Of a stretch of DNA of 29,240 bases, positions 1-8,513 are shown in pieces. Source of the stretch: a virus; the IMG/VR virus record IMGVR_UViG_3300030329_006103, positions 26,860 to 56,099 of that record, one strand, 5' to 3'. The position numbers were made by a program, and so were the translations under genes. Numbering within the stretch: position 1 is the stretch's first letter; each line of letters begins with the position of its first letter. The notes beneath the pieces were generated by a model, which searched no databases, was not told the DNA's origin, and was given only the letters and a program-made list of their open reading frames with translations.

Positions 1-134
1 ATAGCAGTACCAAAGGCAGTATATTCATTACCCTCAAATGATTTTAGTTTTTGTACCCAAACTAGGTTATGATAAAACGGACAAAATTTCCAATCCTTTA
101 GCTCACTAAAAGATATATGCGCTCTTGCAGACAC
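1..134 (-). CDS. PD-(D/E)XK nuclease-like protein, N-terminal fragment (runs off the left edge)
   Basis: An open frame starts with GTG at 134 (TAGTG overlap with the stop of the upstream gene) and stays open to base 1, giving about 44 residues. A GAGG Shine-Dalgarno lies about 6 bases upstream of the GTG. The peptide contains ISFSELKDWKFCPFYHNL and ends in YTAFGTAI, which matches the usual start of RecB/Cas4-type PDDEXK_1 nucleases (ISxSxLxxWxxCPxxYxL ... FGTAxH). The catalytic D/E/K residues would lie off the window, so activity cannot be judged. In the family these enzymes act as DNA exonucleases in recombination or replication. The call rests on the N-terminal pattern only. Confidence 0.6.
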   Translation of the reverse strand, partial: MSARAHISFSELKDWKFCPFYHNLVWVQKLKSFEGNEYTAFGTA

Positions 135-532
135 TAATCCTCATTTCTGCGGCTCGTATTCGATTTTGTCTTTCTCGTGGTGCGAGTTTTTTTCTGTCGT
201 TGAACCGGCTTACTCTCTATTATATCCTCCGATTCAGAATTGTCAACTACTTTTTTATTTTTTGTTTGTTCCGTTGTAGCTTCAATTAATTTTTCGACCT
301 CAAAAACCCAAGTATTATCTGATACATCCTGGCTATTATCGATATGATTGTGTTTAACAACATTTACAATATTGTAGCCAGAACCTTCAACCCAAGTCCT
401 AACTGTTTTTTCTTTAACGTGGATCAAAGAGTTCCTTCTTGTCTTTTTAGGTACCTTAACCGTTGCGGTTAATAAATTTGTTGTATCGTCTAAAGACAGT
501 TCTTTCTTTAATTCACTAAAAAATTTTAACAT
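134..532 (-). CDS. Hypothetical protein with a basic C-terminal tail
   Basis: This encodes 132 residues from an ATG at 532 preceded by a good GGGAG ribosome site. The N-terminal two thirds look globular and mixed. After about residue 85 the protein becomes low-complexity: a run rich in E, S, D and K, then a strongly basic tail of K/R/T repeats (residues about 110-130) that could bind nucleic acid or be disordered. I recognise no family. It sits one base downstream of the metallopeptidase gene and overlaps the nuclease start at TAGTG, so it is probably translated from the same transcript. Confidence 0.7.
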   Translation of the reverse strand: MLKFFSELKKELSLDDTTNLLTATVKVPKKTRRNSLIHVKEKTVRTWVEGSGYNIVNVVKHNHIDNSQDVSDNTWVFEVEKLIEATTEQTKNKKVVDNSESEDIIESKPVQRQKKTRTTRKTKSNTSRRNED

Positions 533-533
533 T

Positions 534-1199
534 TTACTCTCCCAATTTATGTAAATAGTTGATTTTAAGAGAAAGCTGAGGACTTATTTTCTTAACATCG
601 TCCGATTCTAAAAGATAAAAGCTTTCAAACCCAGAAGCAAAATACTCTCTCAGTGATGTAGCTGCATATGGATTTATAAACAGGCCCATCGTTAAGGAAG
701 TTAAAAGAGGGTATCCAACCGTATCCATTAAAAAATGATCAAAAGATTCATCATACTCAACATTCTCATAGTAACTGGCTGGGATATCATATCCCTCTTG
801 CTCTAATATTGACTGCAGTCTTCTACGTTTACCTAAAAATTCATTTGCAATTTTACCATCAGCATAAATAACGTCACTGTAGGGTGCCTCTAGAGAGTGC
901 GCAACTTCGTGAACAATATTTTCCAGCATATCAAAAATAGTTGGCTCAGAATTAGTCATGTATATTGCACCATCTAAATAAGCAGCATTACGCCCGCTTA
1001 AATCATCAAAATCTCCAATATAGACGACATCAATATTATTAAAATAATGACGAGGTATTACTGATTCAACTTCTGATATAAAGGATAATAAGTCAATTTC
1101 GTCAGAGTCTGGAAAATCTTTCACTAGCATGGTAATATCATCATACAAGTGATATTCCCGCCGCTGTTTTGTAGCTGACTCTTTGACGAAATCTCTCAT
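534..1199 (-). CDS. Putative zinc metallopeptidase (gluzincin-like, HEVAH)
   Basis: The 221-residue protein has a HEVAH zinc motif at residues 97-101, within IVHEVAHSLE. A second conserved-looking element, REYFASGFE (184-192), resembles the downstream segment of anthrax-lethal-factor-type and related gluzincins, where a glutamate of an E-[YF]-F-A-x-x-F-E stretch is the third zinc ligand. No signal peptide is seen, so it should act in the cytoplasm or be packaged in the particle. Its ATG shares a TAATG junction with the upstream gene. The substrate is unknown. The zinc-site call is fairly firm; the subfamily is inference. Confidence 0.65.
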   Translation of the reverse strand: MRDFVKESATKQRREYHLYDDITMLVKDFPDSDEIDLLSFISEVESVIPRHYFNNIDVVYIGDFDDLSGRNAAYLDGAIYMTNSEPTIFDMLENIVHEVAHSLEAPYSDVIYADGKIANEFLGKRRRLQSILEQEGYDIPASYYENVEYDESFDHFLMDTVGYPLLTSLTMGLFINPYAATSLREYFASGFESFYLLESDDVKKISPQLSLKINYLHKLGE

Positions 1200-1540
1200 T
1201 ATTCTGTTGCCGTTGTTGAACTCTGCTTATTTTCTGCCAAGGCAGAAAGTTGCGCGTGGGCCGATCCCTGTTCAGTAGCAGTAGTTTGGCCTTCTTTTGC
1301 TAATTTTTCACCATGCTCAACATCATTTAAAGCCTGATGATATCCTCTAATCCAATTTTCCTCTGCAATAACCATTAAAAACTCTGGGAATTCTTTTGCC
1401 ATTGTTTCAACAATCATCTCGACTGTAACTTCACCACTTTCTGGATTATGCGCATTGCCAACATAATTGACTACCAACTCTTTAAGTTGGGTATTTTTTT
1501 CTACAACCTCATTTAAGGTTGGATTTTCGCCTAAACTCAT
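1199..1540 (-). CDS. Hypothetical protein, acidic helical
   Basis: This is a 113-residue protein with an AGGGGA ribosome site 6 bases before its ATG. It appears mostly helical in the first 85 residues (a WIRGYHQALNDVEHGEKLA segment at about 63-81), followed by a disordered Q/S/T/A-rich tail. No signal peptide or catalytic motif is visible and no family is recognised. It lies 8 bases after PhoH and overlaps the metallopeptidase by one base, so it belongs to the stress-module/PhoH transcription unit. Confidence 0.7.
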   Translation of the reverse strand: MSLGENPTLNEVVEKNTQLKELVVNYVGNAHNPESGEVTVEMIVETMAKEFPEFLMVIAEENWIRGYHQALNDVEHGEKLAKEGQTTATEQGSAHAQLSALAENKQSSTTATE

Positions 1541-1548
1541 TTTTTCCC

Positions 1549-2886
1549 CTATAAAATTTTTGCTGCTAGTGTCGCAACTTTTGATCTTTCGCCCTTGGAC
1601 AAAGTAATGTGACCAGCTAGGTCAGTTTCTTTGAATTTTTCAACAGCGTGTGTTAGCCCGTTAGTTGTGGCATCAATATAAGTATTGTCAATCTGCTCAA
1701 CATCTCCCGTCAACACAATCTTAGTTCCTTCACCAACTCTTGTAATGATAGTCTTTAATTCGTGAGTTGTTAAGTTTTGAGCTTCATCAATTATAATAAA
1801 AGCGTTCGCGATGGAGCGTCCACGAATATATGTCAAAGCCTCTATCTCTATTGTACCGTTTTCCATGTACATTTCTAACGTAGCTTTATCATTACCCATT
1901 AAGAATTGTAAATTATCTTGAATTGGCATCAGCCACGGATGCATCTTTTCTTCCATAGTGCCAGGTAAAAAGCCAATATCCTTCCCCAGCGGTTGAACTG
2001 GTCTTGAGACTATCATTCTGGTATACCTTGGTTCTTTCCCATCGGATGGAATATCTAATATCTGCTGAATGCCGGCAGCTATAGCACAAAGAGTTTTACC
2101 GGAGCCGGCTTTACCTATCAAAGTCACTAATGATATATCTGGATTCATTAGCAGATCTAATGCATATGCTTGCTCTTTATTTCTAGCTCGGACTCCCCAC
2201 ACACCATTCTTAAACGCCACAACTCTCTTTAGTGGGGTAACATAGTTAGAAAATCTTGTCAAAACAGTTTTCTTCGGATTTAAATCTGATGTCAACATTA
2301 CAAATTGATTTGGTTGCAAGTCAATTTCGGAGGGATCCAAATATATATCATCATTTGCATATAATGCTTCTATTTCACAATCTGCAATCGTGTGTGTTAA
2401 GTGACCAGTAAAAATACTGTCGCCACTTTTAACAATCTTGTTATCAACAAAATCTTCACACAATAGGCCCAAAGAGTCGCATATAACCCTCATGTTGATA
2501 TCCCTAGTAACCATGATTACCTGCTTTTCGGGATTATCAATTTTTTCCGACAAAGCCGTTGCAATAATCATATGATCTGGAATTTGTAAATTTAGATCTA
2601 CTGGGAATTCCTCTGTGTGTAGTGTTTCTATCCCACGAGCACGGACAGTACCATATTCTCTACCGAGAGACACGCCTTCATAAAGGCTTCCACTTTCTCT
2701 AAGAATATCTAAAATTCTAATTATAGTTCTAGCATTTAACCCAGCACCATCTTGGCGCTTTTTGTGCTTGTCTACTTCTTCTAAGACTTTTAAAGGAATG
2801 ATTATATCATTGTCATCAAAAGAAAAAATCGACTCAGCATTTGTTAAATAGACACTAGTATCTAACACATATATCTTTTTTGTCAT
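1549..2886 (-). CDS. phoH: PhoH-family ATPase with N-terminal PIN domain
   Basis: The 445-residue protein combines two domains. Residues 1-150 are a PIN ribonuclease-like domain: D9 in VLDTS, acidic EEVDK at 36-40, and D129 in VTRDIN. Residues about 225-445 are a PhoH P-loop ATPase, with Walker A GKAGSGKT at 258-265 and Walker B IIIDEAQ at 364-370. This PIN-PhoH order is the YlaK/PhoH2 type known in bacteria, where it is linked to RNA unwinding and cleavage. PhoH genes are common in marine phages, but their role there is not settled. It starts 14 bases downstream of prkA and is probably co-transcribed with it. Confidence 0.92.
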   Translation of the reverse strand: MTKKIYVLDTSVYLTNAESIFSFDDNDIIIPLKVLEEVDKHKKRQDGAGLNARTIIRILDILRESGSLYEGVSLGREYGTVRARGIETLHTEEFPVDLNLQIPDHMIIATALSEKIDNPEKQVIMVTRDINMRVICDSLGLLCEDFVDNKIVKSGDSIFTGHLTHTIADCEIEALYANDDIYLDPSEIDLQPNQFVMLTSDLNPKKTVLTRFSNYVTPLKRVVAFKNGVWGVRARNKEQAYALDLLMNPDISLVTLIGKAGSGKTLCAIAAGIQQILDIPSDGKEPRYTRMIVSRPVQPLGKDIGFLPGTMEEKMHPWLMPIQDNLQFLMGNDKATLEMYMENGTIEIEALTYIRGRSIANAFIIIDEAQNLTTHELKTIITRVGEGTKIVLTGDVEQIDNTYIDATTNGLTHAVEKFKETDLAGHITLSKGERSKVATLAAKIL

Positions 2887-2899
2887 ATATCACTTATAT

Positions 2900-4834
2900 T
2901 TATGAATCTCTCCAGAGATTGTTAGCGGCAAACTTAATAATTTCTGCGGCTGAATCCTCACTATAGCCGTAGTCATCTATTAGTGTTCTAACCATATCAT
3001 TGTATTTGCCTTTTTGCTTATTATCTCTGCTTTTACTCTTTGTAATAATGCGGGATATATCTTTGACTGAAGCAACTAGCTTGTTTTCGATTGCCTCTCT
3101 AAGCGGGCCATAACTCCTCCAGTCAATAGTTTCGCCGCGGCGTAACATTGCAAACATATATGCTGTGATATCACTTCTAAAGTTATCCTTAGCACTACCC
3201 TGGATGCCAATCTGTTGTTCAATTGACACCATGAAGTTTTCATCCGGATTAATCTCTTCTTTTGTAACCCGATCCTTGACCTTTGTTGCATTCACATAAG
3301 CCTCGGCATGATCTAAGTAATTATTAAATAAAGACTCTGCCTGTTCATCATATGCAGAAACAAAAGCTTTTGTAATTTCTCTTTCTAGAATTCTTAAGTA
3401 TTCCTCGTGTAGAACTTTCTGTAAGAAAATCAAATAGTTTTCTCTGGCTTCCTGATCTACAATCTGTTCTTTAACTTGCTTAACTAAAGAATCTCGAATG
3501 GAAATAGGAGTAATCATGTTCCTTTCTGAATCGGAAAGAGCGTTGTCGATTGCTTTCATAATAAACCGAGTGGAAATCCCTGTCATACCTTCGTCTATCA
3601 CCTCTTCACGGAGGTCTTCGATATCAATTTTACGAACGGAACCTTTTTCAATTATCTCTTCACCATTATACATCTTCATCTTTGTAAGAAGATCGATCTT
3701 ATTTGTTGGCTTAAGGCGAGATAATACCGCGAACATAGAGGCAAACTCTAAAGTGTGAGGGGCAAAGTGGCACTCAAAATCAGACTCATCTAGAAGTTTT
3801 TTATAGATTTTCTGTTCTTCTGAATATTCTAAACAATACGGTACGTTAACTCGTACAATTCTATCTAAAATAGCTTCATTAGTGTGTTCAGATTTAAACT
3901 TATTCCACTCAGCCTCATTGCAGTGTGAAAGAATCACGCCATCAAAATAAATCATGGCTTGCTTGCCTGGAGATGGAATTGCTTTTTCCTGTGTTGCTGT
4001 AATCATTGTATGTAAGAATTCAATTTCGTTTTTGAAGACCTCAACAAACTCTACAATACCGCGGTTGCCAACGTTAAAAGCACCATTAAGACTTAATACG
4101 CGAGGATCATCCTCTGGATATAGATCCAGTTTAGATATGTCTTCTGTACCAATAAGTATGGAAGTGTCTTGTGTGTTAGCATCCATTGGTGGAACAACAC
4201 CAACGCCTCGACGGCCTCTAATAGAGAAGGTTGTTTGTACAACAGGTACTTTCATATAATCGCCACCATATTCATTTAAGAGATTGTGTCGGCAAACCGG
4301 ACACAGATCACCCTCTATTTTTATGCCGTAAATTTCTTGAAATTTTTCCCTTAAACTTCTTGGTACCAAGTGAAGAGGCTCCTCCTGTATAGGACAACCT
4401 TCAATATGATAAATTGGCGCGGAGGCTTCTAAGGCGCGCTTAATATGCTCAACTAGTGCTGACTTGCCGGCTCCAACGGGGCCTAAAAGAAGTAAAACTT
4501 GTCGACTCTCTTCGCCTTTGAGCGATGCTGATCTCAAAAACCGCATGATTTTTGCTAAAGATCGTTCCATTCCAAAAAACTTATCTTGAAAATAATCGTA
4601 TGTTTTTAGCTGTTCGCCTCCGAAAAGCTTATTGCATCTAGAGTCAGACTCTTTCATCGCTGTAATACCATAGCTGGACAGCGCATCGTACAACCTCTTA
4701 TGTGCTAAATTGCAAATAGAGGAATCTTCTTCCAAAAGGTTAATATAATCTTCTAAAGTACCTTGAAATTTATCAGCCTTTTTGAGACTCTTATGTTTAT
4801 CTATTTCTTTAAGAAATTTTGTTGTTTTTTTCAT
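2900..4834 (-). CDS. prkA: PrkA/YeaG-family serine protein kinase
   Basis: PrkA is a serine kinase with an AAA+ domain, tied in bacteria to sporulation, nitrogen starvation and stress. I use the ATG at 4834 rather than the upstream TTG at 4861. It gives 644 residues, the length of E. coli YeaG, follows a GGGA ribosome site and begins just past the SpoVR stop. Visible features are Walker A GPVGAGKS (118-125), a CPVC pair (178-181) within the conserved DLCPVCRHNLLNEYGG stretch, and the signature ILSHCNEAEW followed by NEAILDRI and VPYCLEYSEE. The C-terminal part carries the PrkA kinase-type region. It looks full-length and intact. Its neighbours are its usual bacterial partners, SpoVR and YeaH. 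Confidence 0.95.
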   Translation of the reverse strand: MKKTTKFLKEIDKHKSLKKADKFQGTLEDYINLLEEDSSICNLAHKRLYDALSSYGITAMKESDSRCNKLFGGEQLKTYDYFQDKFFGMERSLAKIMRFLRSASLKGEESRQVLLLLGPVGAGKSALVEHIKRALEASAPIYHIEGCPIQEEPLHLVPRSLREKFQEIYGIKIEGDLCPVCRHNLLNEYGGDYMKVPVVQTTFSIRGRRGVGVVPPMDANTQDTSILIGTEDISKLDLYPEDDPRVLSLNGAFNVGNRGIVEFVEVFKNEIEFLHTMITATQEKAIPSPGKQAMIYFDGVILSHCNEAEWNKFKSEHTNEAILDRIVRVNVPYCLEYSEEQKIYKKLLDESDFECHFAPHTLEFASMFAVLSRLKPTNKIDLLTKMKMYNGEEIIEKGSVRKIDIEDLREEVIDEGMTGISTRFIMKAIDNALSDSERNMITPISIRDSLVKQVKEQIVDQEARENYLIFLQKVLHEEYLRILEREITKAFVSAYDEQAESLFNNYLDHAEAYVNATKVKDRVTKEEINPDENFMVSIEQQIGIQGSAKDNFRSDITAYMFAMLRRGETIDWRSYGPLREAIENKLVASVKDISRIITKSKSRDNKQKGKYNDMVRTLIDDYGYSEDSAAEIIKFAANNLWRDS

Positions 4835-4835
4835 T

Positions 4836-6152
4836 TTAGAATTCCCACAGTTCCTCTTCAATTATTGTTGTAAATATCACGTTGTCGCCCCATAACTCTT
4901 TTATGTGATCATAAACTTTATGGCCATGTTGTAAATTTAAATCTCTACCATCGTGGTCATGAACGATGTGCAAGCTGTTATCTTTCATTAGTTCCTCCAC
5001 ATACACAACCGGTACTGAGTTTAACCCTACTGTACTAATTAGAGCATCGCGGACGTTCTCCCACCCATCTTCGTTAGAAACATCATCTATAGTGTGTACA
5101 TTTTGCTTCTTTTTGTAAGAAAAGGCAAATAAATTCAAGTCTCTAGCCAATTGCTCATCTAAATATTTTCTTAAAAATGTTACGTCATTATGAACCTCGC
5201 GCACCATTAAGCATTCATCAAATCCTTTTTCTTCTTCGATCTTCTTAAAGATTGTATATCCTAAGTGATATGGGTTAACACCACCAAGGTGTGGCCTGAC
5301 AACTTGATTATGTAATTTTATAAAAGCCAAATGGTAGGCATGGGGCAAATTCAAATCTTTCATAATCTTTTCATGCATCATGACTGCCCAACCCTCATTC
5401 ATTATCTTAGTATACGCTTGTGGTAAGAAATATTTAGAATTTTCTTCAACAATAGAAATAACGTCGCGCTCCCAATCTTTAAGATTTCTAGAGTTTTCGC
5501 GAATGAAGGCTAATAAATTATAATCTCTTTCTAAGGGAAACTTATCTAAATCTATATCATCAAAGATACCATCCGTAGAATCTAACATTTTTTGCACATA
5601 GATGCCCTTAAGTTCCTCTTGGCTTCTTCTTTTGATTCCCGGTGTGCGTGGAATCTGGTATTTTATCGCATGGCAGGCATCAATTATTCTCTCTACCTTG
5701 TTGACGCCTATTGATGGATCTTCAAGATATTGTTGTATTCTCTTTGAACCTAATTTAAATTTAGATATTACATTGTCTGGATCAGTGTGCTTGAACATCC
5801 TATTGTTTTTAAAGAAATCACTGTGACCGACACAGTGAGACATTGTTAACAAGTGTGTGCTCATTGGGTTTTCTTTCATTAGATAGGCGATGCTTGGATT
5901 TGAATTAATAATCATCTCGTATGGTAGGCCAGTTTGCCCCATTGTATATTTTGCATGCGTTATCTCAAATAATTTTCCAAAAGACCAATGGCGATAATGG
6001 GTTGGCATACCAACATAGGACATAGCGCCAATCATTTCATGATAGTCAATTATCTCATAATCAATATCAAACCAGTCCAGCCCATAAGACTCTCCTAATT
6101 CACATATTTTTTTATCCCACTCTTCTAGATCCTTGATGTTCCACTCATCCAT
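4836..6152 (-). CDS. spoVR: SpoVR/YcgB family protein
   Basis: SpoVR-family proteins are widespread, biochemically unclear, and genetically linked to PrkA and YeaH; in Bacillus SpoVR affects the spore cortex. The start is ATG at 6152, with GGAGG upstream, rather than the TTG at 6167. This gives 438 residues, shorter than E. coli YcgB (510). Family hallmarks are plain: HWSFGKLFEITHAKY, GLPYEMIINSNPSIAYLM, then MSHCVGHSDFFKNN. The start codon overlaps the end of the YeaH gene by 8 bases, implying translational coupling. The gene looks intact; the missing length appears to be distal. Confidence 0.93.
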   Translation of the reverse strand: MDEWNIKDLEEWDKKICELGESYGLDWFDIDYEIIDYHEMIGAMSYVGMPTHYRHWSFGKLFEITHAKYTMGQTGLPYEMIINSNPSIAYLMKENPMSTHLLTMSHCVGHSDFFKNNRMFKHTDPDNVISKFKLGSKRIQQYLEDPSIGVNKVERIIDACHAIKYQIPRTPGIKRRSQEELKGIYVQKMLDSTDGIFDDIDLDKFPLERDYNLLAFIRENSRNLKDWERDVISIVEENSKYFLPQAYTKIMNEGWAVMMHEKIMKDLNLPHAYHLAFIKLHNQVVRPHLGGVNPYHLGYTIFKKIEEEKGFDECLMVREVHNDVTFLRKYLDEQLARDLNLFAFSYKKKQNVHTIDDVSNEDGWENVRDALISTVGLNSVPVVYVEELMKDNSLHIVHDHDGRDLNLQHGHKVYDHIKELWGDNVIFTTIIEEELWEF

Positions 6153-7383
6153 CAGTTTTTCCTCCAAACAATCTAGAAAATGCTGGCCAGATTGATTCTG
6201 TGTTTACTATCTTCACTCGTTTCAACGTTGAATCTTCTATTAACTTTAGCTCTTCCCACATTGATATACCCATAGGATTGTGATTTGTCCTTCTAGCGTG
6301 ATATGGTGTTTTTGTAATTGAATCTGGCCAGTTTGGATCTTGCCAACCATTGGTATCCCACGGTGTGATTTCAGTGTATGCAATTAGTTGATTAAACTGT
6401 TTCATTTCATTTAATATATTTGTAGATTTTCTAATATCACTTGGCCAGTTTTCACCATCACCAGCATAAAAAGTGTATATATTCCAAGAACTTGGATGAT
6501 ATTGTTTTTCAATTAGTTCCTTTTCTAGCTCTAATGCTGAGGACATAATTGTTCCTCCGGAAGTTATCCGTGTGAAAAACTCATTTTCATTTACTTGTTT
6601 CGCTTTTGTTGTGTGTGCAATAAATACAACTTCAACATTTTCATACTTATGTCTAATAAACTGATATAACAGGAAACAAAAGCTTCTTGCTAGAAACTTT
6701 TTGTCCTGATCCATAGAACCAGACACATCCATTATAAAAAATATAACAGCCGCTGTATTTTCTTTGTTTTTAGGCTTAACGTGGTGATATTTCAAGTCAT
6801 TTTTATGAAATGGAAAACGTTCACCACTGTCCGGATCGTGAGTACCTGCAGCAATTGCCTGCTTTTTTCGTTTGATTTTTCTTTTAAGAGTTTCTTTCTT
6901 TGAAAGTCTGGACCTTATGCCTTGTAGCCTGTGTCCTTTTCTTCTTAACTTCTCTTGATTTATAAATTTAAATCTTTTCTTTTCTAGTTCCGGCAACTGG
7001 AGGCTATCGAACAGATAACTAGCTAATTCTTCTAGACTTATTTCTACTTCGTACTTTTCTTCACCAGCTTTATCTGATGGTTTGTTTCCTTTTGAAATTC
7101 TGTTGGCTGTAGAGCGACCAACCTTTTGCCCCTTTTTTACATTAATGTCACCAGCGGATCCAACTGTTTTATTTTTATCATTTTTACCATAAACAAACCG
7201 GTACTCTTTTATTCCCTTTACCGGTATTTTTATCTTCTTTTTCCCGTTTTGACCAATAATGCTTTCTTCGGCTACAACATCTTTGATGCTTTCCTTTATG
7301 GCTTTTTCAATTTTTTCTTTATGTCGTTTTCGATCTGTAGCACTTCTATCTACGTTAGACTTGTGTTCTCTAAAGACGCTCAT
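6145..7383 (-). CDS. yeaH: YeaH/DUF444 family protein with VWA domain
   Basis: DUF444 proteins carry a von Willebrand A-like metal-binding domain and are encoded beside PrkA in many proteobacteria, where they are thought to act with the kinase. This one has 412 residues (E. coli YeaH: 427). The basic N-terminal third (residues 1-205) is followed by the MIDAS motif DVSGS at 219-223 in a hydrophobic strand, then a conserved FFTRITSGGTIMSSALE segment and YAGDGENW. An AAGGAG ribosome site precedes the ATG. It is the first protein gene after the tRNA block and may be read from the tRNA promoter; no separate promoter is evident in the 63-base gap. Confidence 0.94.
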   Translation of the reverse strand: MSVFREHKSNVDRSATDRKRHKEKIEKAIKESIKDVVAEESIIGQNGKKKIKIPVKGIKEYRFVYGKNDKNKTVGSAGDINVKKGQKVGRSTANRISKGNKPSDKAGEEKYEVEISLEELASYLFDSLQLPELEKKRFKFINQEKLRRKGHRLQGIRSRLSKKETLKRKIKRKKQAIAAGTHDPDSGERFPFHKNDLKYHHVKPKNKENTAAVIFFIMDVSGSMDQDKKFLARSFCFLLYQFIRHKYENVEVVFIAHTTKAKQVNENEFFTRITSGGTIMSSALELEKELIEKQYHPSSWNIYTFYAGDGENWPSDIRKSTNILNEMKQFNQLIAYTEITPWDTNGWQDPNWPDSITKTPYHARRTNHNPMGISMWEELKLIEDSTLKRVKIVNTESIWPAFSRLFGGKTDG

Positions 7384-7446
7384 CGTAGGGGCTCCTTATT
7401 ACTATATAGGTCCGGACGAGCAATGCGTTCTTTATTAATCTCAATT

Positions 7447-7521
<75 letters not shown>

Positions 7522-7779
7522 TTATTGTTCTTCATCATAGTTTATATAGACAACATTGTCGGATTGATAATACCTTTGCCTCTGTTCTTCTAAATAATCT
7601 ATGTCCCATTCTGGGGGGTGTAAATTATTATATGACATAATCATTTCTAGTCTAACTATTCTAGACCATAGATTTTCTATAGTAAAATGATAACGTGTAA
7701 AACGAATCCATGTGCCGATCATAATCATGACGCACATTAAAAAAGAACAAGCTGCTATAACTAACTCAATATTCTCCAT
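7522..7779 (-). CDS. Small single-span membrane protein between two tRNAs
   Basis: I call 85 residues from the ATG at 7779. A longer in-frame version would read through tRNA-Ser and is rejected. Residues 5-26 form one hydrophobic segment (IELVIAACSFLMCVMIMIGTWI), followed by a soluble tail rich in Y, R, E and D. It starts 13 bases after the CCA end of tRNA-Ser with only a weak GGGA element, and its TAA ends at the base before tRNA-Asn. If the transcript is processed at the tRNAs, this mRNA is released by tRNA maturation and ends at its stop codon. No family is recognised. Confidence 0.6.
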   Translation of the reverse strand: MENIELVIAACSFLMCVMIMIGTWIRFTRYHFTIENLWSRIVRLEMIMSYNNLHPPEWDIDYLEEQRQRYYQSDNVVYINYDEEQ

Positions 7780-7792
7780 AAAATCCCATATA

Positions 7793-7881
7793 TGGCGGAA
7801 GCGGTAGGATTCGAACCTACGGTAGCTATGAACCACACACGATTTCCAATCGTGCTCCTTCGGCCTCTCGGACACGCTTCC
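7793..7881 (-). tRNA. tRNA-Ser(GGA)
   Basis: Type II tRNA of 89 bases with a long variable arm. The acceptor stem is GGAAGCG with CGCTTCC, the anticodon GGA lies in loop ATTGGAAAT, and the T-loop is GGTTCGAATCC. Discriminator G and CCA are encoded. Confidence 0.95.
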
Positions 7882-7902
7882 AAAATGGTGTCTCTCATTA
7901 AA

Positions 7903-7980
7903 TGGTCGGGGTAGTAGGATTCGAACCTACGACCCCTCGCTCCCAAAGCGAGTGCGCTAGCCAGACTGCGCCATACCCCG
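7903..7980 (-). tRNA. tRNA-Pro(TGG)
   Basis: The acceptor stem is CGGGGTA with TACCCCG, the anticodon TGG lies in loop CTTTGGGAG, and discriminator A and CCA are encoded. A TATAAATA element (minus strand, 7999-8006) lies 19 bases upstream and could be a local promoter box. Confidence 0.95.
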
Positions 7981-8027
7981 TCCAATATAATTATAGTCTA
8001 TTTATATGATTATTTAAAGGAAAACAA

Positions 8028-8103
8028 TGGTGGAGACGACAGGAGTCGAACCTGCGACCTGCTGCGTGCAAGGCAGCTGCTCTCCCAACTGAGCTACATC
8101 CCC
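8028..8103 (-). tRNA. tRNA-Ala(TGC)
   Basis: The acceptor stem is GGGGATG with CGTCTCC, the anticodon TGC lies in loop CTTGCAC, and discriminator A and CCA are encoded. Its first ten bases double as the end of the protein gene at 8094-8339, whose stop TAG is tRNA positions 8-10. Confidence 0.95.
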
Positions 8104-8339
8104 GTTCCATCTACGCTCATCCATGATTGTTCATGAGTGAATTTAACCTGGGATATTAGATCAAAATTATACTTTGTCCAATATTCTGGTTCAACCATCG
8201 ATACAAAATATGTATTATCTCGTTTCCTATAAAGAAAATATATTTGTCCAATTATGGCATCAAACTCATGTTTTACATTTGATAGAATTGTATCTACTAC
8301 TAGTTCATCTAAAATATCTAAATCGTTTTGTGGTTTCAT
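8094..8339 (-). CDS. Small hypothetical protein overlapping tRNA-Ala
   Basis: This is 81 residues from the ATG at 8339 (MKPQNDLDIL...). The longer in-frame start would lie inside tRNA-Thr and is rejected. The protein is soluble, acidic and aromatic-rich (QIYFLYRKRDNTYF, then EPEYWTKYNF), with no recognised family. Only 9 bases separate the CCA end of tRNA-Thr from the ATG, and there is no Shine-Dalgarno. The stop codon TAG lies inside tRNA-Ala at bases 8-10, so RNase P processing of that tRNA would remove the stop from the mRNA. Coding status is moderately supported by the well-behaved amino acid composition. Confidence 0.55.
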   Translation of the reverse strand: MKPQNDLDILDELVVDTILSNVKHEFDAIIGQIYFLYRKRDNTYFVSMVEPEYWTKYNFDLISQVKFTHEQSWMSVDGTGM

Positions 8340-8348
8340 AATATTATA

Positions 8349-8424
<76 letters not shown>

Positions 8425-8431
8425 TGATGAA

Positions 8432-8507
8432 TGGTTGAGGTGGCAGGACTCGAACCTGCAACAACCAGATTCAAAGTCTGGCGCTCTGCCAGTTGAACTA
8501 CACCTCA
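8432..8507 (-). tRNA. tRNA-Gln(TTG)
   Basis: The acceptor stem is TGAGGTG with CACCTCA, the anticodon TTG lies in loop CTTTGAA, and discriminator A and CCA are encoded. Seven bases separate it from tRNA-Thr. Confidence 0.95.
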
Positions 8508-8513
8508 CTTTTT

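Noticed and set aside
4835-4861. Longer PrkA start at TTG 4861
   Set aside because: It would overlap SpoVR by 26 bases. ATG 4834 follows a ribosome site and gives 644 residues, the known family length.
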